A program made the translations under genes and the position numbers. Shown piece by piece: positions 21,816 to 33,593 of a stretch of DNA of 64,000 bases (position 1 is its first letter; each line of letters opens with the position of its first letter). This DNA is from Collybia mongolica (Eukaryota; Basidiomycota; Agaricomycetes; Agaricales; Clitocybaceae): NCBI GenBank assembly GCA_013420905.1, contig JAAXNY010000006.1:2232001-2296000 (forward strand), given 5' to 3'. The notes beneath the pieces are model-generated. The model searched no databases and was not told the origin of the DNA. It was given only the letters and a program-made list of their open reading frames with translations.

Positions 21816-24062
21816 ATGCCTCGCAAAGCTCTATCTGTGACAAAAAAGGCTCAAAATTTATGGGAAGAGCAAGATCATGTAATGGCTCAGGCAGTGTTTC
21901 ATTATCAGCAGGAACACGACAACCCAGGTCTTGGAAGAAAGCCAGGCCTGCGGACAATTTGCCGAGACATTGAGAAAGAATACTACCTTGAAAAACATCG
22001 AAAAATAGTGTTAAACCACAACACCCTGCAAAATTTGGTCAACGGAGGCAGGATGAGGGCAAGATCCAATGCAGAAAAGGGTTGGTTGAGGGATGAAGAG
22101 GCAAAAGAGGTGATAGATTATGCAGCTGAGATAGCAGAATGGGGACATGGGCTCAGCCACCGAAGGTTGAAAGAACATGTTGATGAAATCCTGCATGCAA
22201 GGCTCGGGTCAAAGTTTCCTGAAACTGGTGTCGGCTCCCAATGGACTTACTGCTTCATGGAGAAACACTCTGACAGACTTCACCTATATGTTGCACGCCC
22301 TCTTGATACTGCTCATGGTCAGGCTGTGAATGAGCAAACAAACAGCCAGTATTTTGATATTGTTAAAAAGGTACAGATCCAGGGTGATGAGGGGAAGCCA
22401 ATCGCAGCTGAGTGCACCTTTGCAGTCAATGAGGGAGGTTTTCAAGCAAATGGGGATGAGGGTTTTGAGCAAGTGATTGGGCCGAAGGGCAAAAAGGTCC
22501 AATATCAGCAACAGAAAGGCACACAAGAGAATATAACTGTTCACATCACCATTTGTGCAAACGGAACTGCATTACCACCAGCAATTATCTTCAAAGGAAA
22601 AGGCTATCTTGTAAAGTGGCATCAGGACAATCCTGCAAAAGCATTGTGAGCCGCAGATATCATTGAAAGGGGACAGTTGCGCTTATCTTTCATTAGCCTT
22701 GGTTATTCAAAAAAAGGGTGGACAAATCATGTTATTGGCCTTGAGTATGCAAAGCATTTCGAAAAACAAACACACACCATTGCCAAAGGATGAACTCGTG
22801 CATTGTATGTTGATGGACATGATTCCCATGTCACCCGTGAATTTATCGAGCACTGCTGCAAGCATAAGATTGTTGTCCCTTGTTACCCGGCACATGCCAC
22901 ACATGTTTACCAGAGCCTCAACATTGGCATCTTCAGCCCCCTCAAGCTAGAATATGGGAAAAGGCGGGATGCACATCTGCACGAGACAGGGGAGGGAGTA
23001 AAGAAGGAGAATTTTTTGAAGATTTACGGAGAGGCACATCTCAAGCTTCTCACGCCAGAACTCATCAAAGCTGCGTTTCATAAAATGGGCATCTACCCCT
23101 TCAACCAGGACGTCATCACGCCAGAAATGATGGCACCAAGCTGAGATACCTCCTACAAAGTTTTCACCCCTGTCATCCCTCCTACACCTGTGCAAATTGT
23201 GTCCGACTTGCTCGTTGACACTATCCAACCTCCTGTTAAAGCAGCTGATCAATCATCACAACTATTAGCATTCTCACCTTCTCGACTTGTCCAGATCACA
23301 GTCCCACAGCTCGCATCATCTGATGCCGGGTTTTTGACATTGACATCCCCCATCAAATCATCTTCGGAACCTCCTGATCTACCAACAGTAGAGATATCAC
23401 CAATAAAAACTCAGACAAAAAAGAAACACAATCAACTTACAGTTAACGAAACAGAACAAAATATCCTCAAGGTATTACTGGCAAAACAAGCCCAGGTCAA
23501 TCTCCTAAAGGGACAGGTTCTACAGCTCCAAGCAACCATGGTGCTCCAACGTCTGTATTGTGCTCGCATTTGACGGCAACTTGTGGCTAAAGAAGCAAAG
23601 AATGGTCAAAAAGGGAAGAAGGTGGGGAGGTTGCTCGGCAATGGTCTGCCTCACCTTCTAACAGATGACAAGTTCTATGAGAGGATAAAGGCACATTGGG
23701 AGGCAGTTGAGATGGCAGAATTGGAGCGGGAAACCCAGAAACGACAGCAGATGGACTTGGTTGCTGAGGTGGAGAACTGGAAGAGAGATGAAGCAGAACA
23801 AAAAAAGCATAACAAGGAACTTGATGTGATATGGAAAGCTGCTGTAGCCAACTGGGAGACCAACAAGGCAGAAGTGAAAGCGAGAGGGGGGAGGATAAAG
23901 GACTGGACACATGAAAACCCAAGACCAAAGAAGACTAACCCTAAGTTCAAACAAGAAAAGGCCATTCCAAAGCCTACATTGCCAAAGGAGGTAGCCGTTC
24001 CAATAGAGGAGTCAGATGGCAAGGACTTTAGCAGTGTAACCTTGTTAGACGACGAGGAGTAG
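21816..24062 (+). pseudogene. pogo-type DDE transposase inactivated by four in-frame TGA codons
   Basis: One reading frame runs from MPRKALSVTKKAQN at 21816 to the stop at 24062 (about 748 codons). It is broken only by TGA at 22647, 22791, 23142 and 23571. An N-terminal CENP-B/Tc5-like helix-turn-helix region (GRKPGLRTICRDIE, LSHRRLKEHVDEIL) precedes the DDE_1 core. The first and third catalytic positions read AVNEGGF and SLNIGIF, with Asn where the family has Asp; the second (YVDGHDSH) is intact. The C-terminal charged coiled region (GKKVGRLLGNGLPHLLT..) is typical of fungal pogo proteins. The stops and both Asn changes fit CpG transitions (CGA to TGA, CGAY to CAAY). Confidence 0.85.
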
Positions 24063-24331
24063 GTCTGTCATTGCTGTTGATCAGTTGGCATGACGCCCAT
24101 AACACGATGTGACATCAGGTGTCCAACTGACCCGTTTTGGGCAAATCAGGCACCTCCCAGATGTTCCGCCTCTCACGCAGTCAGACCTTGCCAGACATAC
24201 CCTAGATTTCATACATAGACTATATTGATGTGTATCAAGTCGATAGGAACCGCCAATGACTGACTTTTCCCCTAAGCCTGTCGACAGGATGCAAATTTGA
24301 ATTTAGTGTACAACTGACCTGTGTAATACTG

Positions 24332-25253
24332 TAACATGTTTCCATATTTGGCTCACTTCTGATTAGATTTTGTGTGTAATTTAGTGACTTGACATGTCTT
24401 GGCTATCTAAATTTCGGACTACAAGGCAAGGTAACAGACAACAGTGTGCCATTGCTGACATCTTCCTTGGCCACAATATGGCTTAACTTCCTTGATCAAT
24501 CCTACATGAATTTTCAGGGGCAAGAGGGTCTTTGTGGCAGATTTTCTGATTTTTTTGATTTCTCCTTCACATGCCCAAAAAACATATGTAATATTGATGA
24601 ATCTTGAAAGTTATGAGGGAATCAAAAAATCCACCACAAAGACCCTCTCCGGGCAGATATTTTGAACAACTTTTACTATTAGACCAATCCATTATCTTCA
24701 GTTTCTGAGCCACCAGCAAAGTTTTTCCAGGCCGGACAAACAACTATAAACAAAGCAAAAATAACCGGCAATTGCCCCTCCCCAATAGGAGATATAGGAC
24801 AGATGGTTGTACAAAATCTTTTCGACAGAACCGTAATAGAGTCGGGGATTAGCTGTGCAACTAGGTGACCACAACGTAGAAGCTCAAGTCGTGGGTCTGG
24901 ATAGCAAAAAGGCAAAACATAAACAACCCATCATTATGATCTGACTAGTGACTAGGCTACAATCCACAAGTCAATGCATTATAAATGCAGTAATCTGTGA
25001 TCATTTGAGATAAATGTGACTCAACATGGATCTAAAATCGAACGACGAAATGAAGGATATCGAGAACTTCAATGATACCACCCATTGAATGCACAAGATC
25101 ACTTCCCCGTGGCCTCTCGGTAATTTATATTGTATACAATCTCTGAAGGGAATGCAAGGGTCAACTGGTATGCTTCTATCAATAACAATTACTTACCGCC
25201 GCTGGTCAAACGTGAGATATGGTTGGAAAGTGAAAAGCTCTATGCCATTCCTT
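24332..25253. other. Intergenic sequence containing a small inverted-repeat element
   Basis: No gene was recognised. A small hairpin-like element lies at 24524-24647. The rest is unique-looking AT-rich sequence upstream of the 3' end of the host gene at 25254. Confidence 0.45.
24524..24647. repeat. MITE-like inverted-repeat unit
   Basis: GAGGGTCTTTGTGG at 24524-24537 is repeated inverted at 24634-24647, and the similarity continues inward as GATTTTTT/AAAAAATC. The total of about 124 bp with no coding potential fits a miniature inverted-repeat element. No target duplication was established. Confidence 0.5.
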
Positions 25254-26499
25254 TTAGAACTGTGGGCGTTCTGCCATGACTTGCCGAACGATGTCCAGGA
25301 ATTCTTCTTCCTCATCCTCAAGTCGAGGACACGAGGGCCTCCCAGTTCTCCAAAGGCGATACACACTCCGGACAGTGTCTTTCAATGCCTCACATGATTC
25401 CGCGCTTTGAGTTATTATTCCCGAAATTTGGGAGGTGATTGGTGCGTCTGCGGCATATTTATAAAGTGGCGACAAATGAGATGCGGCGGAAGTTGCTTGT
25501 GTGGATAGCGTTGCGGAAGGTGTGGTAAGGGGGCTTGAGGTGGAGGCGGAATCCGAACTGTCATGGACGAGTGAAGGTGATGGAAGGAGTAGTGAAAGGT
25601 CTTCAAGTCGACGGGCTAGAATGTTTGGAGACGGGGGTTCGAGGGGGTTGTATACAGAAGAGGAATTTGAGCCTGTATAGGCAATGATTACACGCTCTGG
25701 AGAGTCGTGTTTCTGTTTGAGAGGGAGCGGCGACGGAAGAGTGGAGTCTCCAGAACCTAGATCGTGTGTTACATGGGGATGATAGAGATATACAGCGGTA
25801 CTGACCATGTACTTCAGCATACTGAGCCCAATAAGCATCCTCCGTGCTACCCAGGGAATCATCCGATTTCGTGGCAGTAGACGATGTGGGGTCATCAGTG
25901 CCATAAGCATTCCAGTATGAATCGTCGTCATCGTTCACGACATTCATAATAGTAGCGCTATGTGGGTGGGAAAGTAGGGCATCAGATGCAGTATCAAAAG
26001 TTTTTGGAGGAAAAGGCATGAGGGCGATGTTGTGATACTTCCAACCCTCGGGAAAATTCCATTGAAAAACCAGGCGGAGGCCGGGGGTATGATCCGGAGA
26101 GATGGCGACATGGGCATAAGCTGACTCCGTATCGGCAGAATAGCAAACGGGAAAGGCGGAATAAAGAACATCGTCGATCGGCTTTTGAAAGGCTTCAAGA
26201 AGGTGAATGGCCGATGCATGCGAATCGGAATCGGAAGGCCATGAAAGATAAGAGGCGGGGTTATTGGGCGAGAGATGGAGGAGGTGGTGGCGTTGGAGGA
26301 GAGAAGATGAGATGAAATGGGGTGGCAGCGGTGAAAGCTGCGATGGCGGGCAGATATAATCTAGGATGAGTGCGATGAATGAGGGAGAGAGTGGTGTGGG
26401 TGAGGTGATTGGGTGATGATTTGATGGCGACGACGATGGTAACAGGGTGTCCGACGATGTGAACGACGGCGGAGGAGATGAATGTAGCGATCCTAACAT
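25254..26499 (-). CDS. Host-type hypothetical protein, 2 exons, 398 aa
   Basis: Exons are 26499-25806 and 25756-25254, with a 49-bp intron (GTCAGT..CTAG). The join restores VHGSGDST and gives 399 codons including the stop. The N-terminal 40 residues are Ser/Pro/Thr-rich. A folded-looking centre follows (GLRLVFQWNFPEGWKYHNIALMPFP split over residues about 135-165), then an acidic DDDDSYWNAYG..EDAYWAQYAEV segment, a Ser/Thr-rich linker, and a C-terminal helical part with an EDEEEE run. I recall similar YWxAYG/AYWAQY proteins in other mushrooms, of unknown role. It is head-to-head with 26641. Unlike its surroundings it has no stops or repeats, so it is probably a genuine host gene. Confidence 0.75.
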
Positions 26500-26640
26500 G
26501 GCGCGTCGTCTCGGACAATTGGGTTCTAGCTTTAGGAGAGACTTGACAGTTTAGTACGACGTTCAGATGTGCTGATTCACGTGACACCCACCCATATCAT
26601 GTCATCCCCGACGTCGAGCTCATTCACTACAACAACCGCA
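26500..26640. promoter_or_regulatory. Shared divergent promoter of two host genes
   Basis: Only 141 bp separate the start codons at 26499 (minus) and 26641 (plus), so both promoters must overlap here. No TATA box is evident. Confidence 0.55.
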
Positions 26641-27190
26641 ATGTCACCAACGATTCTCCTCAACCTCCTCGTCGGCATCTTGGCCTTGCCCATGCTAGTT
26701 TCTGCTCAAGTATGTCTCTGGGACTTTGCTTCTCTGCCTTAGCGCTAACCTGGCCAATCAGTCCTCGACTCCCGCTCCTTCGCTGACCGTCATTACTTCA
26801 ACTGCTATTTCTACCTTCATTACCCTAGGCCCAAACAGACAAGAGATCACCGGGACAAGAACAACCGTCTTTACGACAACACAAGCCATTGCCCCTCCAC
26901 CCACCTCTGCCAACACGACACAATCCTCCAACTCCACTGTCAGTGGTGCGGCACCCAGTGGCAACACAACCGCTTCTACTAAAACTACCCCTCTTAATCT
27001 TCCCACCGCGCCCACCGATGTTAATGGAGGAGGTGGATCTGGTGGGGCGCCCCTACCTGGTGCCAAGGGTGATCACGGCGCCTATGGTCCCGATGACGGC
27101 TACATCGCAGCCGCCGCTTCTCTAAAGCGAAACGCAATGTTTATAGGGGTGAGCGGGCTTCTGGTGGGTGGGGCATTGACCATGTTATAG
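26641..27190 (+). CDS. Small secreted, Ser/Thr-rich, probably GPI-anchored protein, 165 aa
   Basis: Exon 1 (26641-26709) encodes a 23-residue signal peptide, MSPTILLNLLVGILALPMLV plus SAQ. The intron is 26710-26761 (GTATGT..CAG), and exon 2 ends at 27190. The mature part is rich in Thr/Ser with several N-glycosylation sequons (NTT, NST, NTT) and a Gly-rich patch, with no catalytic motif. It closes with a hydrophobic tail (MFIGVSGLLVGGALTML), as in GPI-anchored fungal surface proteins. It is probably a cell-wall or membrane surface protein; no specific family is recognised. Confidence 0.8.
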
Positions 27191-27863
27191 TAATTGGGGG
27201 ACAGACAGACTGTTTGCAATGTTGACGGATTTTTTATCTGACATAGACTCCATTCTTCGAGCTTCGAATGATAGTACATATCCATTCCCCATTTCTATAC
27301 TGGCTTTTAATGCATTGTTGTCGGACGCTAGATCGATTTCACCTCGACGTGTATCCTACATCCATATGCTCTAACCACAGGGATCACCACGGAGGAATTG
27401 TTAGATTATCAGAACGTGGCCCAAACATTGCCCACCGGCAGTGTAATGCTTATCTCCACTTCGGCCACCCGCACAGCCCCGTTTGCCCCAGAAAGAAAAC
27501 ACATCTTTTCGCATGTTAACCAAATGAGATTTCCCGACTCAGAACGACCATTAAACGTAATGAGTTTTATGGGGAGACTTGACAAGGTGATTTTGATGAA
27601 GTGCATTGTCTTTTGATAGTCAGGCCCACAACTATGAGAAAGGGCACAGGAATTTGGTTGGATACAAAACCTTCTATAAATCAAGAGCTTCTATTCTACA
27701 TGTTTTATAAGGGTGCAGAGTGTGAGATGCTATGGCAGGCTCCAGATTCATTCAGAGGTGACTTGTTACATTTTCCGATGCCCCTGGCTTGCCAGCAGCA
27801 CTTGAGACACTGGGGGAAATGGCTCGTTTCAGCCCTGAATATGCAATAAATATACCTTACTTG
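27191..27863. other. Intergenic sequence before CACTA-like element B
   Basis: Short ORFs exist here (for example 27601-27849), but none shows splice structure, family motifs or conservation within the window. I call no gene. Confidence 0.4.
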
Positions 27864-28500
27864 CACTATGGAACCCTTAAGGTGGGAAATTCCACCTCAT
27901 TTTCTATGACTTAAGTAGCTGGAAGTAATACAAATAGTGTAGAATTTCCATCATCTGGTTCCCCCTGAAATGAGATTATTTTCATCAGGATTTGATATAA
28001 AAATCAACCACTAAATAGGGTGGAGAAAGGAGGTTTTTCCCCTTCATAAGGTATGAATAAGATGGATGAAAACCTCACAAAATATGTCCCACTTCATACC
28101 CCTGTGATTTATTCTGCATGATGTTTTTCATATGTTTAATGGCAAAAATAGCAACAGTCTCCTTGGTGTGAATTTCATGAAGTTCCTGGAGGCCTGAGAA
28201 CAACAAAAAGTGAAGGTAAATCATTAATGTAATGGATGAATTTCACACTGGGTTCATACTGCTTTGTAGTCATCCCTTTTACTGAGATTGAATTCATCCG
28301 TGATCCAGATGTTTTCCATCAACCATTCATTCAATTAGTATAGTAATTTTGTCATTCATTTTCAGACCTCTATAGCTAGTAATGAAATTTCATCTGTTGC
28401 AAGCTTGAAATGCACCTGTCTCTCAATGGAAAATTCCCCCACATGATGCTGAAAAGCATCCAATTTGATATGCAAAAATTCATATATTATAGTACTAGTA
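27864..28500. repeat. Left subterminal region of element B
   Basis: Scattered GGATGAAA, TTTCATC and AAATTCATCC motifs and a GTTTTTCCCC block resemble the ends of element A, but the region is more diverged. Confidence 0.5.
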
Positions 28501-28557
28501 TTGGAGAGCTGTATTTATTCAGCATCCCCTTGACAGCCTAAAGCTGAGACCCCCGCA

Positions 28558-28895
28558 TTTCAGCAAGGATACAACCATACATTCCACGCACCTAAACTGA
28601 GCAAGGATACAACATTATGGTCCACACACCTAAAACAAGCAAGGATACAATGTTATGGTCTGCGCACCTGAAACGAGCAATAATACAATGTTACAGTCTG
28701 CACACCTAAAACGAGCAAGAATACACCCTTACATTCCATGCACCTAAAGCTGAGACCTGCATTTCAGCAAGAATACGACTTTATGTTCTATGCACCTAAA
28801 GCTGAGTCCCCCACAGTTCAGCAAGGATACGACCTTATGTTCCATGCACCTAAAATGAACAAGAATGACCTTACATTCCACACACCTAAAGCTGA
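28558..28895. repeat. Degenerate ~40-45 bp tandem repeat array
   Basis: About eight units share the pattern AGCAAGRATACRA followed by TTAYRKTCYRYGCACCTAAA. Examples start near 28559, 28605, 28648, 28692 and 28769. The array lies just downstream of the third gene of element B. Confidence 0.75.
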
Positions 28896-29008
28896 CTTTG
28901 ATGCGTCTTCGTTCACCCACATCATTCTTGAGCTCTTCATGTCCAAAACCAAAAGTATTTTGTACTTTGTACTACCTTCATTTAATTATTTTTCTACTTG
29001 TGAAGATC

Positions 29009-29956
29009 TCACTCCATGGTGTCTTCCAATCCATCCCAGTCAATTTCCCCTTCCTCTTCATTCTTGTCCTCTCTGTCCTTGTCCTTGTCCTCTCTGTCCT
29101 TGTCCTTGTCCTTGTCCTTGTCCTTTCTGTCCTCATCCTCGGAATTCTCATCATTGGTGTTCTCCTTGTCTTCATTATCTTTGTTGTCACTCCCAGTTTG
29201 CATGTTGTCAAAACCAGTGATCGTTTGTAGGTAACCACGTTTACATGCATAGGCATGCTTGTTCTTCAAGTTTGATTTGATGAACTCCTTGATTGCCCAG
29301 CCATGGGGAAATAATTTGAAGTAGTCGTGGCACTCCTGGGCCTGCGAGGTGCCATTAGTGTGAAGGAATTGAAGGGGTGAGATCTTACCACTGCAATAAT
29401 GTGAGCGATAACAGGCTTGGGCTGGCAGTGCCATACAATAGAGCAGTTGAGCCCTACCATATTGATTAAGTTCCGGACACAGTGCTATTTATCATCAGAA
29501 CATTGATTATAATAAGGCGTTATAACTTATAACTTACATGGAGTGTCTTGTACAATTCCCCGTCATCCTCTAGGCCCATCTTGCATTGCAAGTTGAACCC
29601 ATGTCCAGCAGAGCCATGTAGCGGCCATGGTATTGTCTTCTTTGATTCATCCTTTGCAGCTACAGCTTTGTGCAAGGCATGGTTCTCAGCTGAAAATGTT
29701 AAAGTATAGAATAAAGAACAAGAAAGAATGACAATACCTTTCAATTTCTTCAACTTCACCTCAAGAGCATTTGTTTGTGTCCCTAATTCAAGTAAAATGC
29801 AATAAGTGATAGTGTCCTGATGATTAAGGAACAGTTACCTGTTATTGTGTTCTTTTTTGAGGACATCGAAGGTGGTTTGGCCTTGCCACTTTGCTTTGAT
29901 GTCTTGGACACCATGGTTTTGGACACTGTGGTTTTGGAAACTTTGGTTTTTGCCAT
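29009..29956 (-). CDS. Third gene of the CACTA cassette in element B
   Basis: Reading from ATG 29956 gives MAKTKVSKTTVSKTMVSKTS. Further exons encode NALEVKLKKLKG, ENHALHKAVAAKDESKKT, GLNCSIVWHCQP, then HDYFKLFPHGWAIKEFIKSN, LKNKHAYACKRGYL and a highly charged tail of Lys-Asp and Arg-Glu-Asp repeats ending near 29009. It corresponds block by block to 18209-19106 of element A, without the premature stop found there. The Lys-Asp repeat is encoded by a CCTTGT hexamer expansion at about 29075-29130. The role is unknown; the basic N-terminus and acidic tail suggest a nuclear or chromatin-related protein. Exact exon borders were not fixed. Confidence 0.55.
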
Positions 29957-30296
29957 TGAAAAGAATGTACTGGAAGGAAGAACAATGAGTTGTATTTTTA
30001 AAGACTCAATAGAGGTTAAGATCTGTCAGTGGGGCTTTTGACACAGGAACAGACCACCAGCCGATTTTACTACCATAAGCACCAGAACTTTTCTTCCCGA
30101 CCATGGATCTTGTGATGGAAGGGTTCATGTAAAATAAGTTTACTAGCATGAGAATTAGAATGGGAAATTTGTGGAGCTGAAGGGATCTCACCGCTCTAAA
30201 TTTCGGACCTTTGACTGAGCATGGGTAGAGACTCTGGTAGACTAGTAAAAATCATAATATATAAACCACAATACAAGTCAGGAAATTCAGAATACT

Positions 30297-30686
30297 ATGA
30301 ACACAAACCTCAAGTCCAGCTTTACTGTTACCTCTAAAATTCCATCTTGCACTGCAAGCAATCATGGGGCAAGTGCAACGGAATCTGAAACAGAGTCTGA
30401 CCAAGAAAGTGCCAATGATTTCGTGGAACCTTGTTCACCAGAGAATCAACTCGGTTTACTGGAGAATAGGGATTGGGTAACTTGCTGTTCTGATGTCTCA
30501 AGTCAGAGAGCCAATGCAACTGGGGAAACAGGTGAGTGTCGGTTTGAATTGGGGTTCATGCTGAAGCTGATATTGCATGCAGAAGGTGGTAACCTGGTCC
30601 TTGACAATAGCAAGGCAGATGCAGAAGTCAGCATTGTCCATCCAGCTGGAGAAAAGGTATGTGGTAATACTTACAAGATGTGTTAA
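30297..30686 (+). CDS. Small acidic ORF of the CACTA cassette in element B (first exon)
   Basis: This starts at ATG 30297 and shares TESETESD and ENQLGLLENRDW with 17676-17945 of element A. As there, it faces the Spt5-like gene and the third gene from the opposite strand. A GTGAGT donor at about 30532 follows the conserved part, so the ORF beyond it may be intron. No function is recognised. Confidence 0.5.
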   Translation: MNTNLKSSFTVTSKIPSCTASNHGASATESETESDQESANDFVEPCSPENQLGLLENRDWVTCCSDVSSQRANATGETGECRFELGFMLKLILHAEGGNLVLDNSKADAEVSIVHPAGEKVCGNTYKMC

Positions 30687-30964
30687 AGATTGTACTCATT
30701 GTGCATTTGTGGCTAGAAGAATATTACAATCCACATCCATATTCAAGATGGACACCTGATAAACCCAATATTCAACTTCAATTTTCAACAAGAAACAGGG
30801 CAGGGAACAAAGCATGTGCGTGAGTCAGACAAAGGGGATAGACAGGGGGGTAAATGACAGAGATTACAAAAAAATAGTGACAAAGATATTTATGTACATT
30901 AAGATTATAGGACACCTAAAGTATTTAGTATTACACTAAATGCACATTAGTACCTATATATTAT

Positions 30965-33567
30965 TTATTTCACATGAGTCTTTCGAGCTTCTTCACAAAG
31001 CCCAGCCATTAGTTTGTCATTCCATTTTTTCTGTTCCTTTGTCTCATGGCCAATACACAAATTGTTGGGACTGAGCTCCAACCATTCCTCAGAAAGACTC
31101 TCATGGCCATCCTCAGTCTGATTGAGGACCGCTAGTAAGACAATTGGCTGGTTGTTGTCGTACCGATGATGTATTCGACAGATGTACTTCCCACAATGGT
31201 CACCCTCGATCACAACAAGCAACCCGTTGTTGCGCGTCAGGTTGGGATGTTTTGGGATGACCTGTTCTGGAGGCACAGTCCTTGTCATCGTGTAGTGCAT
31301 GTACTGGAATGACAACTGTCCATCCACTTGTTTAATTGAGACAACCAGCTCCTTGCTGCCATGTTCCCAGCCTGTGACCAAGACCTTCAATGCTACATCA
31401 ATGAGCTGTTGATCTAGTAGAGGGTGGGAAGGACTTTTGAGTGGCTGTAATGGGGTGGGGAGGTGGGGGTTCTGGGGGGCTGGCTCAGCCTCTAAGGAAA
31501 ATGGAATAGGGGTCCACAATGATGGGTTCCAGGCTGGTGTAGAGTAGTGGAAATCAGGCATGGGGGTGCTACTACTCCCAGCTACTGTGGCAGTGGGTTC
31601 CATAGGTGGGTTCTGGACAAAATGAGCTGGAAGGGGTGTGAAATTTTTGTTCTTGGTGGGGGCGAAATCATACAGCTTGCGATGAGAACTTGGGGGAAGT
31701 ATGTTAATAATGGCAACCAATTGGAATAATATAACTTACGGTATTTCTACAATGTCGTCATAATCCAAAACTTGAGCTTGAAATGGATGGGCTGTGTTGA
31801 GGTGGATGAATTGGACAGTGAGTTTGAGGCCACTTAATGTATTTTGCAGCAGCTGAATGTCCTTGACAGTTGCACAATAGCCCTTCATTGGGTGGCCAGC
31901 CCTCTGGACTATGACTTCTGTGCCAATCCACGGCGCTTGCTCATGCTTTAGAGGCATGCTACTTGATGCAGATGGTTGTCCATGAAGTACAATTGGTGGG
32001 TCAATGACTTTGATCCAATTGATATGGACTGTGTGTGGCTGTTTGAATGTTAAGTAGCAGTTTATTGAGGGTATTGATAATTTACCTACCTTTAGGATGT
32101 TTTGAAGCACATAGCCTTGAGTTACTTCCTCCTCAACAAGTCGGTCAGCAATAGTTACTTCTTCTTCATCCACCCCTATCACCCATCCCCTTTCCCCCAG
32201 CAGATCTCCACTTAATATTTTGGCATAGTGACCAGGTGTGACATGCTTCTGCAAGTCAGACCACAGAAGCATCCTTCTGCCCTCCCCAGTCTTAAGATCC
32301 ACTTCTGCAGAACGCGCCCCTGTGGCTTTGATGATACCCCACGTTCTCGAAGACCTGACAAATACCTCTTCACCTTTGTAAAATTTCCACTCCGAGGGGC
32401 AAGGGAATTTTGCATGTTCAATTTTGGGGTGGGGGGCCATTGAAAATGCATAAAACACATTGGTTGACATGGAGACTGCAGCGAGAGATATTGTATGGAT
32501 GTGGAATTTTTTACGCTCAAGGCAGAACTCAAATGAGTGACCCCAGGCAGTACATGTCCCATCCTCTTTCTTTGAGGATCTTGCGTTGGGGTGGGCCTGC
32601 ATGAAATCATCCCACATCTGATGGTTGAATTGAGTGGGATCAGAGTGGGGGGGAGCACATTTCCTTTTCCCAGACAAAGAGCTGGTGTTGCAAGAAGGAA
32701 GACAGGGGATTAGAAGGAGGCTAACTTGCCCCCAGTTCTCAACAGACGAGACATATCCCACATCCCCTTTGTAAAGCCCTCAACGGACTGTGACCCAATC
32801 TCCAATGGAGGGAAATGCTTTGTGGAATTCCATGTCCAACAGGTGAGTCCAATCATCCATCTCAACTGCAGAGAAGCCATTCTGAGGCTGAATGATACGG
32901 GGGACTGAATATAGGAGGTGCAATAGGTGAACATTCATTGTGGCCTTGATATAGATCCAGCCTTTGATATTGTCCCGCGTGAACGCTGATCTTATCCTGT
33001 GGTCTGGAAGTGCTTTCTCCAGGAGGTACATGACAGCATCCTCTTCCTTCCCCACCTAGAGATAATATACCAGATCAGTGAAATAACAAATTGCAATGAT
33101 TAAGTACTCACAACGCAGCAAACCCTCAGTAGTCTGTAATCTTGATTGGTTGGCTGGCGGTCCATGTTGACTCGGAATGGGGTGTCTGTGTCACCTCAGG
33201 ATGGGGAGTCCGTGTTACTATTGAAATCACTGCCATTGTTGCACATTGACTGGCATATGCGCGACTGCTCCAATATTCCTTCCAATAGATTGTTAAGGCA
33301 TTCATTTTCATGGTGGTGATCCACCCTTGAGGAACTTGATGGCCCTGGCACATTGTCGGGCTGTTTGTGCATCTGATTATTGATGAAATCTATAATGTCA
33401 AAGTTAATGTGCCCCCAGACAACAAACATGGCAGTCAACTTACCATTGACCAGGTTGTCTCTAAGGCCCTCCTCCTCCTCCTCCTCCTTGTTGTCCACTT
33501 GAGCTTCAAGATTGATGAAACTGTGTAATTTGTCAAGGACGTTCCTTGGCATGGGCTTGCCTGACAT
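30965..33567 (-). pseudogene. Spt5-like (NGN/KOW) protein gene in element B
   Basis: It starts at ATG 33567 (MSGKPMPRNVLDKLHSF). An acidic segment and an NGN-like domain follow (EEDAVMYLLEKALPDHRIRS, GWIYIKA; 33055-32940), then KOW-like units: GDWVTVR..GLYKGDVGYV (about 32780), FYKGEEVFVRSSRTWGII, PGHYAKILSGDLLGERGWVI, PWIGTEVIVQRAGHPMKG and LLVVIEGDHCGKYICRIHHR (about 31190). The stop is at 30965. Long open exons are 32761-31736 and 31720-30965. One TGA replaces Trp between GDWVTVR and GLYKGD, and another lies near 33190, so this copy is slightly damaged. The conserved tail VLNQTEDGHESLSEEWLELS matches element A. The orientation mirrors A. Confidence 0.65.
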
Positions 33568-33593
33568 TTTGACAGCAACGTCCTAGGGGTTTC

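Larger units (their letters stand above)
19704..24331 (+). mobile_element. pogo-type DNA transposon relic (interrupted by a Tc1 element)
   Basis: A perfect 27-bp inverted repeat starting CAGTATTACACAGGTC lies at 19704-19730 and 24305-24331. It is flanked by TA on both sides (19702-19703 and 24332-24333), the hallmark target duplication of Tc1/mariner/pogo elements. The internal gene is a CENP-B/DDE_1-like transposase. Removing the 1.6-kb Tc1 insertion leaves an element of about 3.0 kb. Confidence 0.85.

Noticed and set aside
21816..24062. Four in-frame TGA codons as possible recoding or an alternative genetic code
   Set aside because: Other genes in the window use TGA normally as a terminal stop, catalytic Asp residues are also lost, and CpG transition explains all changes.
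27398..27849. Overlapping short plus-strand ORFs between the secreted-protein gene and element B
   Set aside because: No family motif, splice structure or second copy supports a gene.
28558..28895. Repeat-spacer pattern resembling a CRISPR array
   Set aside because: The window is eukaryotic, repeats are degenerate and directly abutting, and no cas-like gene exists.
28978..29256. Plus and alternative-frame ORFs rich in Leu/Ser or Arg/Thr repeats over the third gene of element B
   Set aside because: They are out-of-frame readings of the Lys-Asp coding hexamer repeat.
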